From the NCBI RefSeq assembly GCF_038396675.1, contig NC_088934.1:39397501-39461500 (forward strand): a stretch of DNA of 64,000 nucleotides, given 5' to 3'. Position 1 is the stretch's first letter; each line of letters opens with the position of its first letter. Below are positions 44,290 through 56,387 of the stretch, piece by piece. Position numbers and translations under genes: made by a program. This stretch comes from Hydra vulgaris. Taxonomy: Eukaryota; Cnidaria; Hydrozoa; Anthoathecata; Hydridae. The notes under the pieces are model-generated. The model was not told where the DNA came from. It ran no database searches and worked only from the letters and a program-made list of their open reading frames with translations.

Positions 44290-44620
44290 AAAGTCTTTGA
44301 TTGATGGTGATAAATAAATTTGTATCGTCAGCAAACGTCACAACATCAACTGTTTTTTAAATCTATAAATAGATCATAAATATAAATTAGAAATAGAATG
44401 GCTAATAGAAATGGAAGAAATACAAATATTGTGCAAAAAATAGCTTACGTATTATTTTGATTGACAGAGAACTAAATCGCCTTAAACCATCTATTGAATC
44501 TCATTGAGATTTATTAAGATTTTGTTTTTAATTATTTTTGATATGTCAGAGCGTTCAAATGTCACTGGCAAATTACAGTTTGCAGCAGAGTCAAAAAAAG
44601 ACTTGAAATCATCTACAAAT
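44290..44620 (-). pseudogene. LINE reverse-transcriptase fragment with FADD motif
   Basis: The reverse strand from 44350 to 44300 encodes DVVTFADDTNLFITINQ, the catalytic FADD box of the RT. Just before, TIFVFLPFLLAILFLIYIYD is a corrupted form of the QGSILGPLLFLIYIND block. Farther upstream sequence is unclear. It begins immediately next to the hAT-like element and differs in sequence from the RT fragment at 41300. Confidence 0.65.
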
Positions 44621-44917
44621 TATTTTTTAAATTGAGACATCTGTTTTGGGTTTTATAAAGTATTAATTTTAACACCTTTTTACGGAGATGCTGGTGTGAA
44701 GTTTTAATAACTGTAGGGAAATATTTGTATGCCAAGCAGCATAAAAAAGCAGCACACATTTTATTGTATTGTTTATGGCTTTCACAAATAAATATTTTAT
44801 TTTGATCAATGTTTGCATATTTTCTTAAAACTGTTCTAAAATTTGGAACCAACACACTCTTTGAAGGTAACATTAGGAAACTTTTTACATTAACTCCACG
44901 AGATGGAGGACTCGGTA

Positions 44918-47511
44918 TAGGGGAGAACGGGGTAAAATGGGACATGGAGTGAGATGGGACATGGCAATATCTCACAGCAGGAATTTAATAACGCCAAGTT
45001 TTTTTATATCTGTGAAAAGTTCACAATAACTACTTCATAATATTATGTTTTTTGAGTTTTTAAAGTTTTTTTTTCAGTTTATTTGTTAATATGTAAAAAT
45101 CTAACAAGTTTCCTCGATTTTGAAGACATCAATAAAATTAAATATTTATGTGTTTGCATATACTTTTGCATATAATAAATATACATGTGTTTGCACTTTT
45201 ATATTTATAGTTTTTAATTAATCACTAATGTCTATTTGATTACTGAAAAAATATGATTAGCATGAGGCTGAGAAAATGATACAAAAGAATAGTTTTCTTA
45301 CCCCTACTAGTGATGTGACTTGGGACAGCAGACTTGGTGAAATAGGAAATAGGATACTGTTCCATTTTATAACCTTTAAAATTTACTATATATTATCTTT
45401 TAAAAATAATTTTTTTGTAAAAAAGCAAGTGAACAGAAAAATTCTGTTTATATTTATGATAAGATTTCAATATTTACTTTGTTACTGTGTATTTTTTTTC
45501 ATAGAAAAAACTTATTACATAGGATTTCTTTGTCTTGAAATTTTACCCTGATTAAGACATCTTTCAAAGTAATTATTGTTTTATTGACAAATAATGTTTT
45601 GTATAATTTAGGTATTATAGTTTATCTTCCTCCGGCTAATTGATATACAGAGGCCAAATTATCAAGGCCCGCGAAGAGTTCAGTTTACCAAAGAGTATCA
45701 TAACCTATTTCGCAGACCAAGAGTGAGTTGAAGAAAAATGAAGGATAATAGAATGAAGTTTAGAAATAGTCGAGTTTGAAAGATAGTATAGAGCAAGCAG
45801 ACAAGCAGACAGATATTGCACTGATGTAAGAATGTGCAACTAATTAATACCTTATAATTTATTTTTATAAATTTTTCTTAAAATCATTAAGCATATTTTA
45901 AATGTAAATTATTTTGTTTCGGTCTTCACTTTAACTCTTTTTAAGTTTAATCTCATTATAAGTTTCATTTTGGTTATATTTTATTTTCATTAATCTTAAT
46001 CTAGATTTTGGTTAATGCAATAAAAGAAACATAATTTTCTAATAATGGAGATAGTAGAATGTGTAATATTTTCTCAGATGCGAAGGAAGTACAAACGAGT
46101 GACAAGTCGGCTAAAGCCTGATGCTCATACAATAAAAACCGCTGTGATGGCTGTCGAATCTGGGAGCTTATCAATATGAGCAGCAGCACAAAAGTATAAA
46201 GTTTCAAAATCAAGTTTATAGCGTAAAGGTTAACATAGAAACTTCTTACAGTAACATCTATTTTAATGAACAACTTAAGCATATTATTAATAAGGCACAA
46301 GAAGATGAACTTTCAATATATCTTCGTTAAACATCGAATATGCATAATGGACTTAATGTTAGAGAAACAAAGCAAGCTGTATATCAAAATACATCTAAAA
46401 ACGACTGTAAAATACTAGAAAACTGGAAAAAGAGCAAAAAACTGGAACTGAATGGTTATACTTATTCTTAATCGTACAAAATTTATTTATTTTACCAGAA
46501 GCTACCAGTCTCAGTCAAACAGGTATTTTCTGCTGAGAGGGAAATCCTAGTTACAATGGTGGGTTGTATAAATGCCTTTGGAAATTTTAGTCCACCGTTT
46601 TTGATACTTCCTTGTGTCCACTTTCGTAGCCACATGCTTAAAGATGCACCAACAAGTACCAAAGGTGATGCTAATCCTAGTCGGTGAATAATTTTTTTTG
46701 ACAGAAATTTTTTAAAATGGTTTGATCATTTTGTTGGATATGAACATCCTAGCATGGATCATCTATTACTTTCAATAATGGACAACCACAAAAGTCATAT
46801 ATCAATTGAATTGTGGATAAAGCTTAAGAAAGTAATGTAATACTCATGACAATGCCACCCCAGTAGAGCCACAAATTCCAACCACTTGACAAGTTAGTAT
46901 TTGGTCCATCAAAGAAATTTTACAGTTCAGCGCGTGACTCATGGTTAAAGGCACATCCAAATACTCCTATGGTAATATATGACATTTTTGAAAATTTAGG
47001 ATTAGCTTATGCGAAAGCCTTTACTTCCCAAAACATTCAAAATAGTTTTAAATACAAGTTTATCAGGTTGTGAAAAAAGAAAAAAGGAAGATAAAGATAA
47101 GAAGAAACAAAAAAGTTACCCCCTGAGACATCAACGTAATTTAGACTCAATTTAAACATCAAGCGACCTTTTAGAATGACATCTTAATTTGCTTAAACAT
47201 AAATATAATTTGTGTATTCGTATGTTATATAAGGAGTAAAATAGATAGAATAAAACAATGCTTAATATTATATGTTTCTAACTTGTCCCATTTCACTCTA
47301 ACCCCGACACGGGGTGACGTGGGACAAACAGTGTCACTTTAAAAAACCAATTCCTTGAACTAAATTCAATGATTAAGTAATGGGTTTTGCAATAATATCC
47401 CAAGTCAATTCAGTGGAAAATAATTTTAACCCAATTTGTATGGTTTTTGAAAAATATAAAGCAAAGCACGCAAACAAAAAATTTTGTCCCATTTCACCCC
47501 ACTCTCCCCTG
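44918..47511 (+). mobile_element. pogo-like DNA transposon
   Basis: The left end TAGGGGAGAACGGGGTAAAA (then TGGGACA) and the inverted right end CAGGGGAGAGTGGGGTGAAA (then TGGGACA) agree over 27 bp with four differences. Subterminal copies of the motif, GAGATGGGACA near 44950 and TTGTCCCATTTCACTC near 47283, occur inside. A TA precedes the left end; the right flank does not show it. The pogo-type transposase pseudogene lies within. Confidence 0.75.
46078..47140 (+). pseudogene. pogo/CENP-B-like transposase, broken
   Basis: The start MRRKYKRVTSRLKPDAHTIK, then AVMAVESGSLSI-stop-AAAQKYKVSKSSL, is the psq/CENP-B-type helix-turn-helix (normally ...A...V..GKxSxxxAAKKFxVPxSTL). The DDE_1 region reads VTMVGCINAFGNFSPPFLIL (46555 on), DRNFLKWFDHFVGYEHPS and IMDNHKSHISIELW (46775 on), with the DNHxSH motif that bears the second catalytic Asp. 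Beyond, decayed QPLD-type sequence is recognisable near 46880 and a lysine-rich tail ends near 47140. Stops and frame changes are frequent, so it is inactive. Such proteins are the source of host CENP-B-like genes. Confidence 0.7.
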
Positions 47512-47587
47512 CCTATACTAATTGATGATGCGCATTGTCAGTTTTTATTATTTACGAAATTAACAAAAACCCACGTAAAATAAATTT

Positions 47588-48360
47588 TAGATCAAGACAG
47601 TTTTAAAAATAAAAGCTCTACTGAAATTGTGCTAAAAGATCTTAAAAATATATTTAGTACTTGATTAAACGCCTTACCGCTAGAAAAGCACGGTTTTGTT
47701 TTAAACGAGGAAGTATTTAATATGACGCTTACAATATAATTTTAATTTAAAAAATATATTCCTCGCAATTGTAAATGTGGAGAAACATTTAATGTAACTC
47801 ATGCTTTGTCATATAAAAAAAGTGGCTTCATTTCAAAACGCCGCGATAAAATTAGAAGTTTATTCATCACATTGCTTAACAGAGTGTGCATAAAAGTTCC
47901 ATCAGAACCGCAACTATGCTTAACAGATTGTGCATAAAAGTTCCATCGGAACCGCCTCTTGATAAGAGAATTTTCATTTCCGTTCAGCAATTAAAAGTAA
48001 TGGTCAGATTGCATTTTTGGACGTAAGAGGTACGCATATCAGTTCCATGACTAACAAAAATCTAAATAAATAAATAAATATTCAAAAAACACACACACAA
48101 AGAAAAAAGAAAAAAAAAAGAAATACGGTGAAGTAGAACATGGCAGTAATGACACCTTTAATTTGCGTAAAAGTTGTAGAATGGGTACGGAATGTCATAA
48201 ATTTGTTAAAAGACTGGAAAAAAAAGCTAGCTGAAAAACAAAAAAAAAATGTACTCGATCGTAATGACGTCAATAAGAACCGAGTTATCTTTCGAGATAC
48301 TACGCTCGAAATTATTCAATTATTCATGGTCTAAGAGGAGCCAGAACACCGTGGGTCCTC
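47588..48360 (+). pseudogene. Retroelement protein C-terminal domain, broken
   Basis: The plus strand reads LNALPLEKHGFVLNEEVFN, then CKCGETFNVTHALSYKKSGF and RRDKIRSLFITLLNRVCIKV. After a 44-bp duplication comes FLDVRGTHI (shifted), then KYGEVEHGSND, GTECHKFVKRLEKK and YSIIHGLRGARTPW. The order (LPLxEHGFxL...C-x-CGxxFxxxHALSCKKGGF...R-x-D-x-x-R...E-P...FFDVR...VEHGxFTPL...GMGxExxxFxKRL...LRGxR) is one I know from the C-terminal end of multicopy cnidarian and coral reverse-transcriptase proteins. The element class is not certain. The zinc-binding-looking CxCG...H is intact. No RT core is present upstream; the pogo-like end is 77 bp away. Confidence 0.6.
47873..47960. repeat. 44-bp tandem duplication
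   Basis: Two copies starting at 47873 and 47917, with TGCATAAAAGTTCCATC shared, differ at a few sites. 44 is not a multiple of three, so the duplication itself breaks the reading frame of the retroelement protein. Confidence 0.85.
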
Positions 48361-49220
48361 TTAGACCATGAATGAAATGACTTTGAAATTGAAGTTGATT
48401 TCAAGCCGGTTGCAATAAAAGCAAGAATTTAAAAAATTTAGGCTTTTTTATGTTTTAATTTTTTTACATTGAATAAATGTATCATTTGTATTGAACTATA
48501 TTAATTTTAACTTTTTTAAAAAAAAATAAAACATTGTTACGGTAATGTTTGAATTTTTTAATAAAAAGTAGCTATAGTTCTTTATTATTGTGTTGTTGAT
48601 TTTTGTTCATATGTAGCCTTGATGTTTAAAAAAGTTGATTTAGAATTTTTAAAACGACACTCCAAAATGTGTTAAATAATCGGTTAAAAGAAAAAGCATT
48701 TACAAATTGTTTAATGTCAGCAATTTTAAAGAATTTACAAATTATTTTGTATAAAACCAATGTTTTAGGCTTTTTAAAGGAGTCCAGCTTACATACATTT
48801 TTTTTTTTTTTTCAAAACACGTATTTACGTTCAAGGATGTTTGAAAACAATATAAAACTACACTTTACAACTTAAAAACAATTTTAAACTTTCTCCCCTC
48901 CCCCAAACAAAAAAAGATAAATTTTTAAGAAATCGTTTCAATTTTTTTTTCACAAAAAAATGAAAAAGGTATTGGAAATATGTTAATTTGACGTATTATT
49001 TTTGTAAAATAATCAATTAACAAATTAATAATCAAAAAACTAAAGCTCTGTTACATAATTAAATATTGTCTCCTATTTAAATTACTAACATCGAAAATAA
49101 TAAGATAATAATATTACACAATGGTATTAAATAATCTATGAAATAGATATTGTTGTGTTTGTCAAACGAGAGGTTCTAAAAACTTTATTGAAATTAAAAA
49201 TGAAAATATGATATAGAAAG
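48361..49220. other. A/T-rich spacer
   Basis: TTAGACCATGAATGAA at 48360 mirrors TTCATGGTCTAAGAGG at 48324, a hairpin of about 15 bp straddling the end of the retroelement piece. Nothing else was recognised. Confidence 0.4.
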
Positions 49221-49223
49221 TTT

Positions 49224-51190
49224 TTGATTATTTTAAAGGAGATCGATGAAATCTTATACAGGATCAAATCATGGCTAAAAAATTTAAAATCTTTGAATAA
49301 AATTGTTATTTTGCTTCATGCAAATCATAAAAGTCTTACTTCTAACAATACACTCTTTGAAGATATTTCAATGATCAATGAAATCCTTACATTGTTCTTG
49401 AAAATTATGAAGACTTCAATTCTACTAGTATTGATAATGATTCTAAAGAGTACGATTAAGTTGATGACAACAATGACAGTGATTATTTTAGAAAATACAA
49501 TCAACGTAGAAATTGATAGAATTGCAAATTCACATTGTATCAGTTTTATTTGAAAATGTGAGACTAATTCAACTCCATTTTTCAAAATAACAAATAAAGG
49601 GGTAATAGATGTTTTTATTAAAACAAAAATATTTATACCAATTAAGAGTCTGTGTTGTCAATTTCATTTGATAGATAGTAAGTGGCTTAAAAATAATTAT
49701 ATAGATAATATATCAATTATAAAAAACTCTGTAAACATAAATAAAACAATGATACAAGATTTATTTAAAAGTTTTTCATCTAGAGATTTAAAAACAGCAT
49801 CTATGTTTGCAAAATTTAGTGACATAAATAACGTAACAACTGAGTTTTGTTTCCAAAATAAAGATTTTACCAAAGATGAATTTCTATATTTGGTAAGTGC
49901 TTTAAAAACAATAAAAAACACATTCAATCGATCGAAAGAACAAGCTTTTGCAGTTTATCTCTTTTGGTTAAAGACTGGTCTTGATCAAAATTTAATTGGT
50001 TGTTATTTTGTTTTTTCATATCCGTTAAAAGTTTAGAAATATTGCCATCAGATAAGAGCCTCACTTAATGCCAACTTTTTTTAACAAAAATTTAGGAGAG
50101 AAATCACAATCACAAAATGATTGGTGGTTAAATAGCACAGGTATGACCAACAATTTGTTTGACTTAAAAGACGAACAGTTAGCAATTATATCCGATGGTA
50201 CTTATTTGTTCTGTGAAAAAAGTTCACATATTTCTTTACAACAAAACCTGTATAGTGGGCCAAAAAGAGAGACATATAATTAAGCCTTTTGTAGTACGCA
50301 CTGATAATGGTTTTAATATTGATGCTTATGGACCTTTTGCTGCAACTATTAATGACGCAACTATATTAAGAAATAAAAATAAAAAGTGATTTAAGAGAAC
50401 TAGTCCAGTCCAAGGATTTATTAGTTTTAGAGATTTTAGAGATATCATTGATGAATTGAAAACTACATATAAAGTATTTACCAAGTTGTCAACATGTTCA
50501 AAAAGTCAGTTTAATAGTTTTCAAGCTAACCATACTATGTTTGTTACTAAAAGGTAGATGGATTGTTGAGGCTGTTAATGGTACATTTAAACAGTTTTTT
50601 GATTTTTTGGAAAAAATAAGAAATACAATGCTTCCTTATATAATGACTGATGTTAAAGTAGCTTCTTCCTGATTAACTATTTTTATTTAAAGTATATATC
50701 CGATAAATAAAGACAATGTAAAAAATGAGTTGGAATCATACACTTTGAATACAAAAAGTAAAAGTAAAAAGCAATTTGAACCAATTGGTGCATTAGATAT
50801 AAATGATTTTCCAAAGTTTTCTATGGAGGGTAGTTTTCTATGGAGGGTATTTAAAAATAAATCGCATTTCATAGCCATCAGATAAAGCAAAGTTACAGTT
50901 ATCTAGCAGAACATTAAAATAAAATTGGAAAATATACTATTTTAATTGATAAAAATTTTTAACAAACTCAAAATTATGATATGACTTCTGCTGCAGTTCA
51001 GTCAAGCCATTGAAACGCTACCAAGGATAGACTATTTATTAAATATTCGTCAAACATCGAGAGTCCAGAATCAGTATTGTTTTGGGAATGTGGGTGTTTT
51101 TCTGGCTTAAGAACGTATAGTTGTTGTAGTCACATTACTAGCATTATATTTTTTTGTGTTGTAGAAAGAATATGGAAAAACTGATTTTAC
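49224..51190 (+). pseudogene. ISL2EU/IS4EU-like (DDE_Tnp_4) transposase with SWIM-like finger, broken
   Basis: Order along the strand: a THAP-like zinc remnant (IANSHCISF ... FIPIKSLCCQFHL, 49515-49670); a helical region (49680-50030) with LKTASMFAKFS and DEFLYLVSALKTIKNTFN, then KEQAFAVYLFWLKTGLDQNL; the DDE core with IISDGTYLFCEKSSHISLQQ and YSGPKRETY (50185-50280), PFVVRTDNGFNIDAYGPFAA and TINDATIL (50285-50375), VDELQTxY-like remnants, then KGRWIVEAVNGTFKQFFDF (50550-50610), giving D-D-E; LEPIGALDINDFPKFS (50770-50820); and FSGLRTYSCCSHITSIIFFC (51095-51155), a C-C-x-H arrangement like a SWIM finger. Cnidarian ISL2EU elements have this order. Frame changes and stops separate all blocks. 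Terminal repeats were not identified. Confidence 0.65.
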
Positions 51191-51414
51191 TGCAAAAATG
51201 ATTCTACTGCAAAGTTTTTGTATAATCCATTTTGTTTATTTGTAGGTGTTTCAAGAAGATGATGATGAACTATATATAAATGATATCCGATTATCATTTA
51301 TAATTGATAAACTTTGTTTCAATTTTACATGTTACACAATATTTAATAATGATACAAACCACTGCAGATCAATATTTTTATTAAATTGTAAATTTTATTT
51401 GATTATTATTCTAA

Positions 51415-51595
51415 GCAGCCGTAGCGCAGTGGTAGCGCGTTTGCCTCAGAAACAGAAGAACCGTAGTTCAAGCCCCACCTCTGGGAAAGTTTTGCTACAA
51501 CGATTTGGATGAAGGCGTGAACTTCCGATTAAATGCTCATTAGCGGTGCTCTGTGATAAGACCGTAACGACTTCTTAGAGCACCTAAATAAAATT
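51415..51595 (+). mobile_element. tRNA-derived SINE, complete copy
   Basis: The head GCAGCCGTAGCGCAGTGGTA and GCGCGTTTGCC form the A-box region; GTAGTTCAAGCCCC is the B-box. The body runs to TAAGACCGTAACGACTTCTT and AGAGCACCTAAATAAAATTA, with an A-rich end. It is the best-preserved copy in the window and a suitable family reference. Confidence 0.85.
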
Positions 51596-51692
51596 AAAAA
51601 AATAAAATTTGGTAGATGATTTAAGCAATTCAATTATAAAAAAATACCGAAAGTGTATTATATAAAAACTATTTTTTATCATTTAGCTTTAG

Positions 51693-51847
<155 letters not shown>

Positions 51848-52109
51848 GGGTTGACTTTTTCACAACTACACTTGGGTATAGTGCCAAAATATGACATTCT
51901 ACATTAGCTTACCGATTTTAAAAGTTCTATTGACTCAAGTTACGAAAACGTTCTCCGTAATTAGAAAAATATGTTTTTGTTTGAGAAATACATAAAAATT
52001 GACAAATTAGCAGATAAATAACAACTTATTTTGACAAAATAACTTTCAGTCAAACAAGATACAACTTAAAAGTTGTTTTGCAGAATAAATCCGTAGTTCA
52101 TTTTGTCTA

Positions 52110-53110
52110 TATCTCTAGCATGAATTTCTTGCATAACTTTTATGGCTCTTTCATCACAAATATTGGATCTCTGAATTCCTTGTCTTCCAAAATCTTTTTA
52201 AGGTCTTCATGGCTAAAGTTGAAGTTATTGCTTGTTCTAAAATTTTAAAATCATGTTCTGAGTATTACATGTCAGAAAACCATATATCAGGCCAAGTTGA
52301 TGCAATGAAGACGCAAATCTAGCGCAATTGATTATTATCCGATTCAGTTAAAATAAAAGCCAGAAGGGCATAGATTGTTCTTGAATTTCATCTGGCATTG
52401 TGCAACGATGGGAGACTTTTGAAGTTTATAGCTGGAAAGCTATAAACTTCAAAAGTTTATAGCTTTCCAGCTATAAACTTTTGTTTATAGTTGTTCACCT
52501 TGCTTGAAGCTTGACTTCCAATTTTCATAATTTTTTCGCAAGTTTTCAGTAAATTTGTAATGTAATTCTGGCGATTTTGACAATCCTTCGTTAAGAATTT
52601 TATTCCTAGTATGTTTCAAAATTGTGTCCAACACATGATGCTCACGACTAATAAATTGAAAGGGTTCAAGATTTTTTCTTTCAAATTCTCTTTGCAGTTG
52701 AATTACAACTCCATTTCTACTCCTAGTATTTACACTTGTAGTATCAGATATTATAACTTTAATACTACTCCATAGTTGAAATTTATCCAACACTTCAACT
52801 ATTCCACTGTAAATAAATAGGCTTCCCATCATCTAATTTTAAAATGGCTAGTTTCAATTCCTTTTTTACACTTTTTAAAACCAACATTTGATACTCCTGC
52901 TCTGACATTCTTTTATAGTCAAAATGCAACACCCAACTCTCATTTTTTAAATTACTTACCATGTGCTTTTCCATTTTTTGAGCTGCTGACATTGTAGCTC
53001 TATAATTCCCAGATTTAGATGGGGCTTGTACATTGACACCACATTCAGATAAATTTTTGCAAACTCCTGCTGATTTCTTAATATTTAGTTTTGACTTGTA
53101 TTTGCTGATT
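52110..53110 (-). pseudogene. hAT-like transposase, relative of 42214-44076, broken
   Basis: From 53080 downward: GNYRATMSAAQKMEKHMVSN, LKNESWVLHFDYKRMSEQEY and VKKELKLAILKLDDGKP (52992-52800), then IYSGIVEVLDKFQLWSSIKV, IISDTTSVNTRSRNGVVIQL, HHVLDTILKHTRNKIL and LHYKFTENLRKNYENWKSSF (52830-52485). A decayed RAIKVMQEIHARD-like segment lies at 52110-52200. Against the element at 41766, ESWxLxFDxK, DTTSVNTxxxxGVVxxLQRxF and HHVLxxIL align, so the families are related but far apart. A palindromic insertion (52430-52495) disrupts the middle. Confidence 0.65.
52427..52495. repeat. 18-bp-arm hairpin with overlapping second hairpin
   Basis: CTTTTGAAGTTTATAGCT and its exact inverse surround GGAA; the right arm is followed by TTTATAGCTTTCCAGCTATA, giving a second overlapping inverted copy. 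The sequence lies inside the transposase pseudogene and is absent from the relative at 41766. Confidence 0.8.
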
Positions 53111-53189
53111 TCTTAATTACTTAGTTGCCACAGTGGTGTTCTCATATTTTCTCTTAAATTTTTTGTCTAGAGGAATATAATTAGAATCT

Positions 53190-53365
53190 TGTGAATGTTC
53201 TTAAAAAATCAGTAAATGTATGCACTCTCCACTATTAATGTTACTAGAAAATCAGTAAATGTATGTATTCTCCGCTGCGAATATTCCTAAAAAATCAGTA
53301 AATGTATGTAATCTTCACTGTGAATGTTCCTAAAAAACATATGTACTCTAAGCTGTGAATATTCC
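53190..53365. repeat. 43-bp minisatellite, about four units
   Basis: Anchors AATCAGTAAATGTATG lie at 53207, 53250 and 53293; a fourth unit has lost the anchor but keeps CTGTGAATATTCC. Units are diverged. Confidence 0.8.
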
Positions 53366-53631
53366 TTAAAACTCAAGCAACATACGTACACCCGAAGTTG
53401 ATTTTTTTTGTGAAATTCTGTGTGGTAAACCACACAGAAACATGTATTGTTACATTGCTCTTGTACGCACTTTGTTCCGTGGTATGAAATGATCATCTGA
53501 ACCTCAGTATAAAAATGGTCAATTTTTTGATGTCAAGTAATGGAAAGATTTTCGCAATTGCATGGAAATTTAACAAGATATTTGAAGAATATAAATATAT
53601 TTTGAAGCCATGCGCACTAGTTGGAGTTCTG

Positions 53632-53676
53632 GGTCATAATAAGACCATAAAGACTTCTGGGAGCACCTTAATAAAC
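53632..53676 (+). mobile_element. SINE 3' tail fragment
   Basis: GGTCATAATAAGACCATAAA and GACTTCTGGGAGCACCTTAA match the tail of the SINE at 51415. The head is missing. CACACTCACACA follows. Confidence 0.6.
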
Positions 53677-53734
53677 TCACACACTCACACAAAAAAAACA
53701 ATTATAAGCAATTTATACTATGTTTTTATATAAT

Positions 53735-54310
53735 AACAAACTAATTTATTAAATTTTATAATTAAAAAAATGTAACTCGGTAACGTCGAAGTTAAATTTT
53801 TATAATAAACAAAGCCATTTAACTCCGTAACGCTGTATTTTGTAAATTATTTTTTGTTTTTGTTAAGGATTTAGAAAAAAGTTCTTAGCTTCTGAAGCAT
53901 TTACTGGCTAATGTCTTTGTATTTTGTGAAACATTCAGTCCAACACTTTTTTTAAATATATTTTACTTTGTCGTCATAATTGACATTCTAAGAAGAGTTT
54001 TTTGATTTGATTAACAAAAGTCAAATAGGTAGTTAAGTTGCTTAATTTGAACTCTTGCCATCAACAATAAAATAAGTAAATATTTTTTAAAATGTTTTTA
54101 ATTTTGTGATGACTGCCATTATTTAGACAAGCCATCAATCACTGTATACAACTAATAACTTTTTTTTTTCTTTTTTTCTTTTTTTTTTCCTGCATATATA
54201 GGCTTTTTTACTCCAATCAAAATTTACCGAATGTTGTTAAAATTGAACTTTTTTAAAGCTTTTTTAAAAAATAAAATGTTATTTTTATCAAACTTTTTAT
54301 TTTAAGATTA
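53735..54310. other. A/T-rich spacer
   Basis: GTAACTCGGTAACG / CTCCGTAACGC are a short repeat at 53770 and 53822. A T-rich tract lies at 54160-54190. No gene. Confidence 0.4.
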
Positions 54311-54312
54311 AG

Positions 54313-54428
54313 CATTATTGAAATTATTGAAATTATTGAAATTATTGAAATTATTGAAATTATTGAAATTAGTGAAATTAGTGAAATTATTGAAATTAGT
54401 GAAATTATTGAAATTATTGAAATTAGTG
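54313..54428. repeat. 9-bp tandem repeat GAAATTATT, about 13 copies
   Basis: Units are GAAATTATT with GAAATTAGT variants in an irregular order (variants at positions 7, 8, 10 and 13 or so). The apparent Leu/Lys-rich frame (LLKLLKL) is produced by the repeat. The TTATT/TTAGT pattern could be used to follow slippage history. Confidence 0.92.
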
Positions 54429-54429
54429 T

Positions 54430-56385
54430 CCTCTTCTATGACGTTACAGTTTGAGGTGTTCAATCACACTCTTTCTTCCTCAAGTAGATCCATAAATTAG
54501 AATTAATTTAAAATAAATACAGTCTAATTTAAATAAAATATATAAAGTACCATTATGTTTAACTTAAATTAAAAAAATTGACGAGCAAAAATGAAATGAG
54601 AGATACACGTGGTGAAGGAAATAAGGAAAAAAAATAATTCTGTTTTACCTTTAGATCTTCAAAATGTAATTTTGTCTCTGCATGCAGAAACTAGTTCTCT
54701 TTGAGAATCTCTATATAATTTGACAGCTTATTATTTAACAAACAAAAAATGTGTACTGTGTATAGTGGACTAAACCAATGGGAGGAAGGGGAGGGGAGAC
54801 AGAGCAAGAAACGATCTTGCTAGTGCTTTTTTTAAAAAATGTTGTGGCAGAGGAAAACAACTTAAGCAACATCGCTATTTGTTCTGAATCTTGCGTCCCT
54901 TAAAATTGGAGCGGTATAGTTTCGGATCCTGGTACATTTTTTAAGAGACAATTCTAGCATTAACTCAATCACTGCAAAATACCCCATTTCAGGTCATTCA
55001 ATTGTTCTAAAAGTTGAAAATGCGCATAGTGAAATTGAAAAGCTTACGAGGAAAGGCGTATTATATTGTAATATATAAGAATCCTACAAAATTCTTATCG
55101 CGACATTTAAATTAACACAAGACTTCAAGGACTATTCAGTAACAGAGAAGCTATTTAGCTAGCTATTTAACTACTATTTAGAAGTTATATGCTTTTTCTA
55201 ACATTGCTGTGCCAAATTTTATATATAACGCGTAATTTTAAATCTAATCACGCATTTTAAATCTAGCTACGACTGAAATGAATCTATGAACTGCGCTTAT
55301 ATCAAGTTTAAAGAAAAATCAGAAAGAAAGCTAGGTCATCAAATTTAACTATTTTTTATATATAGCCAAAGAATCAAACTTGCACAAGGGAACTTGAAGA
55401 CCTAAAAAATTACGGCATTAATGCTGCATTCATGTCTCCATAGAATCGAAATTACTACCAAGGTGTTCTTCATCTATAAAATAAACGGATGCTATATAAA
55501 GCTTTAGAGTCTTGAACATAATGTGATGGTTTTAAAATGTACCAATAAAATTTAATGTTATAAAGAAAAACTTTTAAGCTTTGTAACTATAATATACGGT
55601 AATTACCGTTATAACAGTAGTTAGAATCTTGTCATAATAAAGATATCACTATTCGAAAAACAAGGTTCTTACTGCATTCTGTTTATATTTATTTTTTTAT
55701 AAAGAGCCAAACATTTTTTATTAAAAAATAGTGATGCTAATTGTTTATGCTTATGTTATCATGGGAAAAAAAAAACTATGAAGACATGTTATTAAATTTT
55801 TGTGGCAGGAACATAATAACTATCGACATCAACTCAAAACTACCAAGAGATCAGTTAAAACCTTTTTAAACCAATACAATGAACAATCATTATAAATCTC
55901 GCTAGGAAAAATAAATCTCTTACCTAAAAGAAAATTTATATTTATAAACATAAATTTTCTTTTTTAGGTCTCTTACCTAAAAACAAACACTACTAAAATC
56001 AATAAGCAAAAAAATTTTTCAGCCATAAGAATCAAAATGATTTTTTTTGGATAAATTTATAAGTTAGTATTTAATGCTTTGGTGTCGGACGTTTAAAAGT
56101 CAAATATAATATGCTTTGTCTTAATCCTTATGTAGGGAGGATTCTAAATCTTTTTGCAGAAGATTTTTTTTATGTTTTAGTTCTTTGATATCGATGCTGA
56201 TGCTTTTCAGATGTCAACTTCTTTTAGTATGTTGTATTTTTTTTTAGTTAAACTTGTAATTTGGTTTCTTTTAACAGTCTTCGACATTTTATCCTACCAA
56301 ATTAAATTTAATCGAAGCTTAGCCAAATCAAAGTTAACTGTTAAAATGTATAGTTGAATTATATATGTTACAAAGGTATTCAATT
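54430..56385. other. A/T-rich spacer
   Basis: A hairpin with arms CCTAAAAGAAAATTTAT/ATAAATTTTCTTTTTTAGG lies at 55937-55979. A G/A-rich tract (GGGAGGAAGGGGAGGGGAGA) lies near 54780. No gene was recognised. Confidence 0.4.
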
Positions 56386-56387
56386 GT

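Noticed and set aside
51415-51487. Possible functional tRNA gene
   Set aside because: A- and B-box-like motifs exist, but the arms do not form a proper cloverleaf and the sequence continues into the SINE body.
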